Positions 7,218 to 14,751 of a stretch of DNA of 34,921 bases are shown here, one piece after another. Source of the stretch: Clostridia bacterium (lineage in GTDB: Bacteria; Bacillota; Clostridia; Oscillospirales; Acutalibacteraceae); the NCBI GenBank assembly GCA_017415025.1, contig JAFQJH010000023.1, positions 1-34,921 of the forward strand. Direction: 5' to 3'. Under the pieces are notes generated by a model that ran no database searches, was not told where the DNA came from, and worked only from the letters and a program-made list of their open reading frames with translations. The translations under genes and the position numbers were made by a program. Position 1 is the stretch's first letter, and the number at the start of each line of letters is the position of its first letter.

Positions 7218-8600
7218 TTAATCACCTTCAAAAGTTCTCGCAACCTGGACGGCAATAGCGCACTCCATTCTCTTTTTAAAAAGCTCACAACCGTATTTAT
7301 ATACGCCTTTGATTGAGCCCGTGGAATGGTAAGCATTGGCGGCACAACCGCCCGAGCAATAGAGCTTTGCCCAACAGTCACGGCACTCGGGACGTGCATA
7401 GACGTTACAAGAGGAAAATTCCTCAACGGTTTCGTGATTTGTAACGCCCTCCCAGATGTCGCCGAGGCGGAATTTTTCTTCGCCGACAAACTGATGGCAG
7501 GGATAAAGATCGCCCCAAGGAGTAACAGCCATATACTCCGTTCCCGAGCCGCATCCCGATATACGCTTATAAATGCACGGACCGCCCGTAAGGTCAATCA
7601 TATAGTGATAGAAGGTAAAGGGCTTACCCTCTTTATCTCTCTTTCTCATAAGCTCAGCAAGCTTTTCATATTGGTCAAGAACAATCGGCAAATCATCCTG
7701 TGTAAGCTCTGACGGATCACCGGGTGCGCACACGACAGGCTCCATACTCAATTCAGTAAAACCTAAATCAAGCATCTGCTGAATATCGTTAAGAAAATCA
7801 GGATTTGCGTGGGTAAAAGTTCCGCGCATATAGTAATTCTTACCGCCGCGTGCTTCAACAAGCTTCTGAAACTTAGGAACAATTGTCTCCCAGCTTCCTT
7901 TGCCCGTGTAATCAACACGATAACGGTCGTGGATTTCTTTTCTTCCGTCAAGGCTTAAAACAACGTTACTCATTTCACGGTTAGCAAAATCTATAACATC
8001 ATCATCAATAAGCATTCCGTTGGTTGTAAGAGTAAAGCGGAAATTCTTGTTATGCTCTTTTTCAATACTGCGCGCATAAGCGACCATCTGCTTGACAACG
8101 TCAAAGTTCATCAGCGGCTCACCGCCGAAGAAATCCACCTCGAGGTTTCTTCTTGTGCCCGAATTTTCTACAAGAAAATCAAGCGCACGCTTACCGACCT
8201 CAAAGCTCATAACAGCTCTTTCGCCGTGATATTTACCCTGACTTGCGAAGCAATAGGAGCAGTTAAGATTACAGGTATGTGCAATATGAATACAAAGAGC
8301 CTTGATGACACCTGATGTTTTTGCTTTAAGATGACCTGCAACAGGCTCAAAGGTATCGGGAGCAAAGAGCTTTCCGCTGTCTTTAAGTGCAACGACCTGG
8401 TCATAGCAATCCTCGATATCCTTTAAGGTAACGTCATCTCTGTCAGCGTACTTTGTGCTGATTTCGTTTAAAACAAATTCACGGGTATTGTTTTCAAACA
8501 TCCCGATGATATCATAAGCCACCTCATCCACAACGTGAATTGAACCGGAGCAGATATCAAGTACTATGTTATATCCGCCGAGCTGATATTGATGTATCAT
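7218..8600 (-). CDS. radical SAM SCIFF peptide maturase (thioether cross-linking)
   Basis: The 460-residue protein has the radical SAM cluster motif at Cys110, Cys114 and Cys117 (HTCNLNCSYCFASQG), a glycine-rich FFGGEPLMN segment for SAM binding, and a C-terminal SPASM region rich in cysteines (GPCIYKRISGCGSG, LYPCHQF, CRDCWAKLYCSGGCAANAYH, YGCELF) for auxiliary clusters. The N-terminal 90 residues form the peptide-recognition part. The start MIHQYQLGGYNIVLDICSGSI is typical of SCIFF maturases (the CteB type), which link cysteine sulfur to alpha carbons in the SCIFF peptide. Its substrate gene lies 72 bases upstream behind a weak terminator. GGAG precedes the ATG at a good distance. The fixed pairing with a SCIFF precursor makes this call strong. 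Confidence 0.95.
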   Translation of the reverse strand: MIHQYQLGGYNIVLDICSGSIHVVDEVAYDIIGMFENNTREFVLNEISTKYADRDDVTLKDIEDCYDQVVALKDSGKLFAPDTFEPVAGHLKAKTSGVIKALCIHIAHTCNLNCSYCFASQGKYHGERAVMSFEVGKRALDFLVENSGTRRNLEVDFFGGEPLMNFDVVKQMVAYARSIEKEHNKNFRFTLTTNGMLIDDDVIDFANREMSNVVLSLDGRKEIHDRYRVDYTGKGSWETIVPKFQKLVEARGGKNYYMRGTFTHANPDFLNDIQQMLDLGFTELSMEPVVCAPGDPSELTQDDLPIVLDQYEKLAELMRKRDKEGKPFTFYHYMIDLTGGPCIYKRISGCGSGTEYMAVTPWGDLYPCHQFVGEEKFRLGDIWEGVTNHETVEEFSSCNVYARPECRDCWAKLYCSGGCAANAYHSTGSIKGVYKYGCELFKKRMECAIAVQVARTFEGD

Positions 8601-8634
8601 ATCGGTACTCCTTCAAAATAGATTTATACGTTAA

Positions 8635-8659
8635 AAATGCCACCTTAAAGGCGGCATTT
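8635..8659 (-). terminator. attenuating hairpin between the SCIFF precursor and its maturase
   Basis: An 11-bp stem with a 3-base loop lies 14 bases after the SCIFF stop codon. One pair is a G-U wobble only in the minus-strand RNA and would be a mismatch on the other strand, which supports function in this direction. The U-run is short (five, partly inside the stem). It should end most transcripts after the precursor gene and let a fraction continue into the maturase. Confidence 0.65.
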
Positions 8660-8672
8660 AACTTTTTTAAAA

Positions 8673-8828
8673 TTATTTGCTTTCCTTATCTGTGTTTTCG
8701 CACTGCTGGTTAGCAATACCACAGCTTGTCTTGCAAGCTGACTGGCAGGATGTCTGGCACTCGCCACAGCCGCCGTTCTTTGCGCTCTCACAAAGGTTAC
8801 GTGTTTCAATAGTCTTAATATGTTCCAT
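8673..8828 (-). CDS. SCIFF ribosomal peptide precursor (six cysteines in forty-five)
   Basis: This 51-residue peptide starts MEHIKTIETRNLCESAKNGG. It carries the SCIFF core CGECQTSCQSACKTSC followed by GIANQQC, giving Cys21, 24, 28, 32, 36 and 43, which are the six family cysteines. An additional Cys13 lies in the N-terminal part. The peptide is the substrate of the radical SAM maturase encoded directly downstream and should receive Cys-to-alpha-carbon thioether bonds. The start is set by a strong GGAGGT 6 bases upstream, and a near-consensus promoter lies above that. A hairpin after the stop codon separates it from the maturase gene. The biological role of SCIFF peptides is not established. 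Confidence 0.95.
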   Translation of the reverse strand: MEHIKTIETRNLCESAKNGGCGECQTSCQSACKTSCGIANQQCENTDKESK

Positions 8829-8858
8829 TGGTAATACCTCCACAAAAATGTTGTATGT

Positions 8859-8887
8859 ATTATAACACCTTTAATTCTACAAGTCAA
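8859..8887 (-). promoter_or_regulatory. strong promoter of the SCIFF operon
   Basis: On the minus strand TTGACT (8882-8887) and TATAAT (8859-8864) are 17 bases apart, about 30 bases above the SCIFF start codon. This is close to the sigma-A consensus and fits high precursor expression. Confidence 0.8.
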
Positions 8888-8907
8888 TACAGAGAGTCAA
8901 AGAAAAA

Positions 8908-9930
8908 TCAAAGTAAATCATCAAACAAGCGGATATTTGATTTTTCGAGCTTCAATTCGCCCGCCTGCTCCTTTTTGATGACCTCAACAATTCTGTCGTT
9001 GATAGGAGTGGGAATTCCGCACTTTCTGCCCCATTCACAGACAACGCCGTTAATTGCATCAACCTCACAGGGCTTGCCGTTCTTAAGATCCTGCAGCATG
9101 GACGGCTCAATAAGACGGTGCTTCTTCATTGCAATCGGCACGAGAAATGTTGAAACTGCTCTTTTAATAGGGTTTGTATAATAGAAAAGCTTTGTTATGT
9201 CCTTTCCTTGTACGGGTGCGAAAACAGCACCTGCGGCATGACCGACATCAATACATTCCTTCATACAGCGAACTGCAACCTTTTTAGCATCTTTATCCTC
9301 CGAAACATCGCCGAACACACCGCCGACTACCGTTCCGAGGCCCGAGAAGGTTGCATTGATAAGAAGTTTTGACCAACGTGCACCGAGAAGATTAGTTTCC
9401 TCATAAACGGGACACATAAGCTCAAGAATCTCCTTAACAGTATTGAACTGCTCATCGGAAATACCTTCCATTTTACCCATATGGAAAGAAAGGCTTTCAG
9501 CATCACTTGTAAGTGTACATACACCCGGCTCATTAAGCGCCGCACCCCATTCAACTGTGCAGCCCATTGTATGCTCAGCACCGACAATTTCAGCAATTCC
9601 CGGCTCGGGGATACCGTTCTGAAGAGTGACAATAACACCGTTTTCCGTAAGGTAATCCTTAAGCATTGTAACAACCTCTTTGTTAAAAAGCTGTTTTGTC
9701 ATAAGGAAAATGACGTCATATTTTTTATTCATTTCATCGGGGGTTATGGCTGTAACGGGAACAGTCATATTAACCGTGCCTTTGATTATTGCGCCTTTTT
9801 CGTTAAGAGCCGCAACGTGAGCCTTATTTCTGTTAATAAGATCAATTTTACCGCCGTTTTTAGTGATATACGCGCCCAACACCGTACCGAGTGAGCCCGC
9901 ACCGTAGATTGCACAGCTTACGTTTTTCAT
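8908..9930 (-). CDS. ketopantoate reductase family protein (ApbA/PanE-like)
   Basis: The 340-residue protein begins with a Rossmann NADP-binding fold (CAIYGAGSLGTVLGAYI, with GAGSLG at residues 10-15). It has VTLQNGIPEP in the central part and the C-terminal helical domain opens with LLGARWSKLLINATFSGLG, whose Lys aligns with the catalytic lysine of 2-dehydropantoate 2-reductases. It ends with the family segment CEVDAINGVVCEWGRKCGIPTPINDRIVE (split here only for length: the key part is EVDAINGVV followed by GIPTPIND). In pantothenate synthesis the enzyme reduces 2-dehydropantoate to pantoate. No other pantothenate genes are nearby and several paralogues act on other 2-oxo acids, so the exact substrate is uncertain. 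It has its own candidate promoter and stands 83 bases after the AraC gene. Confidence 0.8.
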   Translation of the reverse strand: MKNVSCAIYGAGSLGTVLGAYITKNGGKIDLINRNKAHVAALNEKGAIIKGTVNMTVPVTAITPDEMNKKYDVIFLMTKQLFNKEVVTMLKDYLTENGVIVTLQNGIPEPGIAEIVGAEHTMGCTVEWGAALNEPGVCTLTSDAESLSFHMGKMEGISDEQFNTVKEILELMCPVYEETNLLGARWSKLLINATFSGLGTVVGGVFGDVSEDKDAKKVAVRCMKECIDVGHAAGAVFAPVQGKDITKLFYYTNPIKRAVSTFLVPIAMKKHRLIEPSMLQDLKNGKPCEVDAINGVVCEWGRKCGIPTPINDRIVEVIKKEQAGELKLEKSNIRLFDDLL

Positions 9931-9958
9931 TTACAAAACCCTTCCTGCATTTTTTATT

Positions 9959-9987
9959 AACATACCACAAAACAGCAAAAAAAGCAA
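9959..9987 (-). promoter_or_regulatory. candidate promoter of the ketopantoate reductase-like gene
   Basis: On the minus strand TTGCTT (9982-9987) and TATGTT (9959-9964) are 17 bases apart in the 83-base gap between the AraC gene and this gene. Both boxes deviate from consensus. Confidence 0.4.
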
Positions 9988-10013
9988 CAGCAAATACTCC
10001 TTAATCAATCGGA

Positions 10014-10733
10014 TTATTTCGATAATCTGACATACTGACCGGGAGTCATAAGATAAAACCGCTTGAAAGAAGTAACAAAGTATGACGTTGAAGAAAAGTT
10101 AAGAGCTTCGCATATCTGTGCATAAGTATAATTATCAAGCAAGAGGCTTTTAGCCTTCTGCAGCTTCTTTCTTAAAATATATGAGCTTAAATTCTCTCCC
10201 ATTTCCTTTTTGAAAATCTGCGAAAGATAGTCGGAAGAAATTCCGCAGATTTCAGACAAGTCTGAAACCGAAATTTTATCGGTAATATTATTATTGATAT
10301 AACAAATGCATTTTCTGACATAAGGTGAATTTTCGGGATTTGTTCTGCTTTTTTTAACCTTTCGGGTAAGCTCAAGAATCTCATTTGCAATATAAAGTAT
10401 AATATCCTGCTCGGAGTCGAGGCGATCAACAGTTTTTATAACATTATCAGAAAAGCTGTAAGCCTTAATTTCATCATATCCGCCCTGAATGGCATATCTT
10501 GTTGCAAGAGTAATAATGCTGACTGCCATATAACGATACTGCATAATGTCATTGTCTGACATTTTACCGACAAAAAGCGAATAATCAAGCCCTTTTAACT
10601 CCTTGAGAAGCAAATCAACATCGCCGTTCTGTACGCAGGAAAAAAGCTTGATTTCTGTTCTGTACGTTGTATGAAGTTGCTCACTATCATCTGATTCAAG
10701 CGTTTTGATTGTTATGAGTTCGCCTAAGTTCAT
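10014..10733 (-). CDS. AraC family transcriptional regulator
   Basis: The 239-residue protein ends with a two-helix-turn-helix AraC domain (about residues 138-239). The first HTH contains ISVSDLSEICGISSDYLSQIFKK. The second contains TYAQICEALNFSSTSYFVTSFKR and closes with the family hallmark MTPGQYVRL. The N-terminal 135 residues are mostly helical and do not look like the cupin effector domain of AraC, so its signal is unknown. It starts 4 bases after the stop codon of the APH-like kinase gene and shares its promoter. The target genes cannot be told from the sequence; the neighbouring kinase is the obvious candidate for functional linkage. Confidence 0.88.
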   Translation of the reverse strand: MNLGELITIKTLESDDSEQLHTTYRTEIKLFSCVQNGDVDLLLKELKGLDYSLFVGKMSDNDIMQYRYMAVSIITLATRYAIQGGYDEIKAYSFSDNVIKTVDRLDSEQDIILYIANEILELTRKVKKSRTNPENSPYVRKCICYINNNITDKISVSDLSEICGISSDYLSQIFKKEMGENLSSYILRKKLQKAKSLLLDNYTYAQICEALNFSSTSYFVTSFKRFYLMTPGQYVRLSK

Positions 10734-10737
10734 AAAA

Positions 10738-11679
10738 TCACATCATTTCTTTCAGTTTCTTCATTTCCCTTTTGAGTTTTATATTCCAAAGAATCTCCCA
10801 CACAGGCATAATCAAACCGCCACCGAGTCTGCAGTGCGCTTCATTCATCGCACCGTAATAAGCTACACGAAAATCCGAATACTGCGATAAGCCTGCAAAT
10901 TGCTTATATTTCTCATAAAGTCCGAAGCAGTCGCCCCACATATTCCGCAACTGAAACAAGTCGTATTCCCTGTCTGCCCACATCGAGCCACCCGGATCAA
11001 TGAAGCCTGTTACGTTAAATGTTTTCAGATCAGCCATCATATTCATAATATTGAAATCCCCGTGTATAAGCACAGGTGAAGTCGGCTCTTCACAGACTTT
11101 ATTGAATAAATCTGTTGCCTCAAGCAGAAGCTTTAAGTGTTTCTTATTAAACTTATTCTTTTCGGCCAATTCAGATAAGCCTTTAAGCCACGGTAGCTGC
11201 ATCTCCTTTTTGTAAAACTCGAGCCAGCTGTCATACTGCGGGTTCTGCAAATTACCGTATTTAACTCCGACGCGGCTATGCCATATCAGCATTGATGAGA
11301 CAACCGCATTTGCAAACGCTTCTTTTTTCTTTTTACTCTTCAGTAAAAACAAGGGATTGAGCACATTACTGCCTTTTATAAAGCTCATTGCAGCAAATTC
11401 ACATTCCGAATCCGAATAGGTAAAAATCACCTCGGGCATTTCATAAGGTATGTTTTCAGAAAGTAACGCCAGAGGATAGATTTCCTCTTCCATAGCACCC
11501 TGAACCCTGTATGCTTTCAACGCCAGAACTCTGTTATCTGAAAGTTTCGCTTTAAAAACCTTTCCGTTGCTTCCGCCGCCGACAAATTTTATTGAAATGA
11601 CCTGCAAGTTTAATTTTTCAAAAATTACTTTTTTGAAAACCGATATCAGCTTTCTGTTGTCTACATCAAAAATTTTCAT
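10738..11679 (-). CDS. APH/choline kinase-like phosphotransferase
   Basis: This 313-residue cytoplasmic protein has a protein-kinase-like fold. It shows a nucleotide loop GGGSNGKVFKAKL (residues 34-46), the ATP-contacting Lys55 in VLALKAYRV, the catalytic HGDFNIMNM motif with Asp208 and Asn210, and the metal-binding Asp228 in GFIDPGGSMWADREYD. These are the marks of the aminoglycoside phosphotransferase/choline kinase superfamily. Members phosphorylate sugars, choline, amino acids or drugs. Nothing here points to an antibiotic substrate, and the pairing with an AraC regulator 4 bases downstream suggests a small catabolic or signalling unit. A good promoter stands at 11707-11735. The superfamily is secure; the substrate is unknown. 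Confidence 0.8.
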   Translation of the reverse strand: MKIFDVDNRKLISVFKKVIFEKLNLQVISIKFVGGGSNGKVFKAKLSDNRVLALKAYRVQGAMEEEIYPLALLSENIPYEMPEVIFTYSDSECEFAAMSFIKGSNVLNPLFLLKSKKKKEAFANAVVSSMLIWHSRVGVKYGNLQNPQYDSWLEFYKKEMQLPWLKGLSELAEKNKFNKKHLKLLLEATDLFNKVCEEPTSPVLIHGDFNIMNMMADLKTFNVTGFIDPGGSMWADREYDLFQLRNMWGDCFGLYEKYKQFAGLSQYSDFRVAYYGAMNEAHCRLGGGLIMPVWEILWNIKLKREMKKLKEMM

Positions 11680-11706
11680 AAATTTTCTCCCAATGTTGAT
11701 AATAAA

Positions 11707-11735
11707 ATACTATCACAATACGAAAATCTTTTCAA
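11707..11735 (-). promoter_or_regulatory. promoter of the kinase-AraC operon
   Basis: On the minus strand TTGAAA (11730-11735) and TAGTAT (11707-11712) are 17 bases apart, about 28 bases above the kinase start codon. Confidence 0.6.
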
Positions 11736-11787
11736 ACAAAAACAAAAAACAATATAGGCTACAACAAATTATCAAGGAAATCTGAAA

Positions 11788-11814
11788 CAAAAAAGAAACC
11801 ACCGAAGTGATTTC
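11788..11814 (-). terminator. terminator of sstT
   Basis: On the minus strand an 8-bp stem (GAAATCAC with GTGGTTTC, one G-U pair) is capped by a UUCG tetraloop and followed by six U residues. It lies about 30 bases after the sstT stop codon and is one of the clearest terminators in the window. Confidence 0.9.
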
Positions 11815-11846
11815 TTTTAAGATATTTAAAAAGGAAGCTTTTTACC

Positions 11847-13049
11847 CTACTTCTGCCATTCCTTGAATTCTGCCGTTGCACAGAAAATAACATCACCCGC
11901 TGAATTGATAGCAGTTTCAAGCGAATCCTGAACAACTCCGATAATAAAACCGACCGCAACAACCTGCATTGCAACGTCCTGACCGACACCGAGAAGCGAA
12001 CAAGCCATAGGAATGAGGAGAAGCGAACCGCCGGCAACACCCGATGCACCGCAAGCTCCGAGAGTTGCAACCAAGCTTAAAATCAAAGCTAGTACAATAT
12101 TAACGCTGATTCCCTGCGAAAATGCGGCAGCAAGTGACATAACGGTAATTGTGATTGCCGCACCGTCCATATTTATGGTTGCACCAAGAGGAATTGCTAC
12201 GCTGTAATATTCACGGTCAAGACCAAATTTTTCGCAAAGGGACATATTAACGGGAATATTCGCCGCAGAGCTTCTTGTAAAGAAAGCCGTAAGTCCCGAC
12301 TCTTTAAAGCATTTAAATACAAGCGGATACGGATTCCTTTTAAGAGTAATTGCAACTACAAGCGGGTCAACAATTAATGCAACAGCGAGCATACAACCAA
12401 CGAGAAGAGCAAGGATTTTGCCGTAATCAGTGAATATCTCAAGACCGTATTCACTGATTGAGCCGTAAACAAGACCCATAATACCAAAGGGTGCAAGCTG
12501 GATAACCCAAGCAACCGTCTTTGACACAGCATCAGAAATATCCTTAAAAACCGATTTTGTTTTCTCCCCTGCTACCATTCGAAGAGCAAGACCGAGAATT
12601 ACAGACCACAGAAGAATTCCGACATAGTTGCCCTCAATAAGAGCTTTGACAGGGTTCATTACCATATTCGAAAGTAAGGCTCTGAAAACCTCGCCAAGAC
12701 CCGAGGGTGCGGTCTGTTCAATAGTTGAGGACAGCGGTATTGTAACCTTGAAGATATAACTGCCTATAACGGCAACAACAGCGGCAAGAAATGTGCTGAG
12801 CATATAAAGAAAAATAACCGTCCTGAAACGCTTGCCGAGACCCTCGCCTGCACTCGACAGTGAAGAAATTACGAGGACAAAGACAAGCACGGGTGCGATC
12901 GCCTTTAAAGCACCTACAAAAATGTCACCAAAAACAGTTACAAAAGACGCCTGCGGAACCCAGAGTCCGAGACAAACGCCGATTATTAGTCCGATTGCAA
13001 TACGCAATATCAACGGACTTTTTGAATATAACGAAAATACCTTTTTCAT
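11847..13049 (-). CDS. sstT: serine/threonine:sodium symporter SstT
   Basis: The 400-residue membrane protein belongs to the dicarboxylate/amino acid:cation symporter family. The SstT subgroup is indicated by the start SPLILRIAIGLIIGVCLGLW, the serine-rich hairpin AFFTRSSAANIPVNM, and the substrate-site segment AIPLGATINMDGAAITIT followed by LGACGASGVAGGSLLLIPMAC. SstT imports serine and threonine with Na+. It is followed by a strong terminator and preceded by its own promoter, so it is monocistronic even though nhaC lies upstream on the same strand. A good GGAGG lies 7 bases before the ATG. The assignment to SstT rather than a glutamate transporter is based on overall motif pattern. Confidence 0.92.
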   Translation of the reverse strand: MKKVFSLYSKSPLILRIAIGLIIGVCLGLWVPQASFVTVFGDIFVGALKAIAPVLVFVLVISSLSSAGEGLGKRFRTVIFLYMLSTFLAAVVAVIGSYIFKVTIPLSSTIEQTAPSGLGEVFRALLSNMVMNPVKALIEGNYVGILLWSVILGLALRMVAGEKTKSVFKDISDAVSKTVAWVIQLAPFGIMGLVYGSISEYGLEIFTDYGKILALLVGCMLAVALIVDPLVVAITLKRNPYPLVFKCFKESGLTAFFTRSSAANIPVNMSLCEKFGLDREYYSVAIPLGATINMDGAAITITVMSLAAAFSQGISVNIVLALILSLVATLGACGASGVAGGSLLLIPMACSLLGVGQDVAMQVVAVGFIIGVVQDSLETAINSAGDVIFCATAEFKEWQK

Positions 13050-13070
13050 AAATCCTCCAACATTTAACTT

Positions 13071-13099
13071 ATTTTAGTTATCATACTTATTGGTGTCAA
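13071..13099 (-). promoter_or_regulatory. promoter of sstT overlapping the nhaC stop codon
   Basis: On the minus strand a perfect TTGACA (13094-13099) and TAAAAT (13071-13076) are 17 bases apart. The -35 box includes the nhaC TGA stop codon (13096-13098), so the two genes are packed but independently transcribed. Confidence 0.75.
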
Positions 13100-14418
13100 T
13101 TCGTCCGCAATTTCTTCCTTTCCGGAATAATAAAAATAAACAACAACGAGCTCACAAGCAAAAGCATCGGATAGAAAAGATTTGCAATAATATCAAATGC
13201 CGAAATTGAATGACCGAGTGTATTAACAACGGAAAGTGCAACAAGAATCTGCGCACCGTACGGAAGAAAGCCTTGTGTTATACAGGAGAAGGTGTCAAGA
13301 ATTGACGCAACCTTACGATTGGAAATATTGTAATCCTTAGCCATTTCAGCGGCAATCGGATTTGCCATAACAATTGCAACCGTATTGTTAGCCGTCGCAA
13401 TATCCATAAGACTTACCAATATACCGATTCCGAGCTGGCCGCTTTTCTTTCCTTTGAAAATCCTGCAGATTCCGTTCAGAAGTGCATCAAAGCCGCCGTT
13501 ATGCTTGATAAGAGCTCCGAGTGCCGCAACAAGAATTGCGACCATTGCGGTTTCAAACATACCCGATGCTCCTGTGCCCATACCCGAAAGCAAATCAGGG
13601 AAGCTAACAGCATTTGTTGCAAGCATAATAATACTTCCCGAAACAATACCAATCAACAGCGTTATAAATACATTGACACCTATTATACCGCTGATAAGAA
13701 CGAGGATATACGGAATAATCTGAATCATATCATATTCTTTCATAATTCCGCCTGAAATATCAGCTCCGAGTGACAAAGACGCTATAAAAATAAGTGTAAC
13801 AACAGCCGCGGGAACAACAATGGCAAGATTTGTTCTGAACTTATCCTTCATTTTACATCCCTGACCGTTGCAGGCGGCAATAGTGGTATCGGAAATAAAA
13901 GAAAGATTATCACCAAACATTGCACCGCCGACAACCGTACCGACGCAGAGTGCGAGCGGAAAACCCGAGCCTTCGGCAATAGCAACCGATATAGGTGTTA
14001 TCAGCGTTATCGTTCCGACGGACGTGCCCATAGCGGTGGAAACAAAGGCACTGATAATAAACAAAACAACAACGGCGAAGCGCGGCGGAGTTACCGACAG
14101 CATAAAATAAGCAACGCTTTCAGCAGAGCTTCTGCCGACAACGCCGACAAAAATTCCTGCCAACAAGAAAATAATAAGCATAGTGACAATATTTTTATCA
14201 CCTATACCCTGTCCCATAATTTCAAACTTTTTATCGAGAGATACACCGCGGGTCTGAATTACCGCAACAAAAAGTGCGACAAGGAAAGCAACCACAACGG
14301 GAACGTTATAAAATCCCATAGGAATTTTCATTACATATTCAAAAACAATTCCTAGCGAAAGGTAGAGCGCAACAAAAACTCCTATCGGTATTAGAGCCAA
14401 AGCGTTTGATTTTTTCAT
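13096..14418 (-). CDS. nhaC: NhaC family Na+/H+ antiporter
   Basis: This polytopic membrane protein of 440 residues shows NhaC family features: VPVVVAFLVALFVAV in the N-terminal half, SAFVSTAMGTSVGTITLITP, and the signature VGGAMFGDNLSFISDTTIAA followed by a cytoplasmic loop (CKMKDKFRTN). The second half repeats the topology and includes MDIATANNTVAIVMANPIA. It exchanges Na+ for H+, or in some relatives malate/lactate with Na+. I chose the ATG at 14416-14418 (MKKSNALALIP) because a longer frame would begin inside the upstream terminator hairpin; GTGAG lies just before the chosen ATG. There is almost no room for a promoter between that hairpin and the start codon, so expression probably passes through it. 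Confidence 0.88.
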   Translation of the reverse strand: MKKSNALALIPIGVFVALYLSLGIVFEYVMKIPMGFYNVPVVVAFLVALFVAVIQTRGVSLDKKFEIMGQGIGDKNIVTMLIIFLLAGIFVGVVGRSSAESVAYFMLSVTPPRFAVVVLFIISAFVSTAMGTSVGTITLITPISVAIAEGSGFPLALCVGTVVGGAMFGDNLSFISDTTIAACNGQGCKMKDKFRTNLAIVVPAAVVTLIFIASLSLGADISGGIMKEYDMIQIIPYILVLISGIIGVNVFITLLIGIVSGSIIMLATNAVSFPDLLSGMGTGASGMFETAMVAILVAALGALIKHNGGFDALLNGICRIFKGKKSGQLGIGILVSLMDIATANNTVAIVMANPIAAEMAKDYNISNRKVASILDTFSCITQGFLPYGAQILVALSVVNTLGHSISAFDIIANLFYPMLLLVSSLLFIFIIPERKKLRTN

Positions 14419-14439
14419 ATAAAATCTCACTTTCATAAC

Positions 14440-14488
14440 AATTAAAAAATAAATCTCCGACATCGGCAAGAACTGATATCGGGGATTT
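14440..14488 (-). terminator. intrinsic terminator or attenuator directly in front of nhaC
   Basis: On the minus strand a 14-bp stem with one mismatch and one G-U pair (14475-14488 with 14451-14464, 10-base loop) is followed by a run of six U residues. It lies 16 bases after the stop codon of a 25-codon ORF and about 22 bases before the nhaC start codon. Its position is that of a transcription attenuator. Confidence 0.75.
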
Positions 14489-14503
14489 AATAATAAGCAG
14501 TCA

Positions 14504-14581
14504 TTACATCAAACCTGAAATAAACTCAATAGCATTTTTAATAATTTCGATTAAATCAAGAATAATTGTCATAAAATTCAT
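14504..14581 (-). CDS. 25-residue leader-like peptide upstream of nhaC
   Basis: The ORF reads MNFMTIILDLIEIIKNAIEF followed by ISGLM and a TAA stop. It is preceded by a purine-rich ribosome binding region (GAGGAGGCGAGGT), with GAGGT 6 bases from the ATG, and by a well-spaced promoter. A terminator follows the stop codon. The peptide is strongly amphipathic: Ile/Leu/Phe/Met alternate with Asp, Glu, Lys and Asn in a helical pattern. No family is recognised. It could be a leader peptide controlling nhaC, a small membrane-acting peptide, or a secreted signal. Its pattern recalls the amphipathic C-terminal tails of two secreted proteins in this window. The combination of promoter, strong binding site and terminator is the reason for believing that it is translated. 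Confidence 0.65.
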   Translation of the reverse strand: MNFMTIILDLIEIIKNAIEFISGLM

Positions 14582-14609
14582 AACCTTACCTCGCCTCCTC
14601 ACAAAACAT

Positions 14610-14638
14610 ATATTAACACAAGTAATTTCAAATTTCAA
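14610..14638 (-). promoter_or_regulatory. promoter of the 25-codon ORF
   Basis: On the minus strand TTGAAA (14633-14638) and TAATAT (14610-14615) are 17 bases apart, about 29 bases above the small ORF start codon. Confidence 0.6.
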
Positions 14639-14751
14639 TCAAATATGATATAATATTTTTCGAAAAAATTTTGTTACATTTTGCATTTCGGCTGACTACA
14701 TAATGAGAGGATAAATTATTCACTCCAAAAACCTGAAAGGAGGCGGTGCTT

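Noticed and set aside
8645-8887. 80-codon minus-strand frame over the SCIFF region
   Set aside because: It overlaps the SCIFF precursor in another frame. The SCIFF frame has a consensus promoter, ribosome binding site and a known cysteine pattern.
10738-11679. Antibiotic resistance gene (aminoglycoside phosphotransferase)
   Set aside because: Only superfamily motifs are visible. No resistance gene family or mobile context can be seen.
14419-14469. Longer nhaC start at 14469
   Set aside because: It would place the start codon within the terminator hairpin, with no ribosome binding site. MKKSN at 14418 begins at the expected place.
14746-14751. GTG at 14746 as start of the first ECF sigma gene
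   Set aside because: It is only 2 bases from GGAGG. The TTG at 14752 has a normal 8-base spacing.
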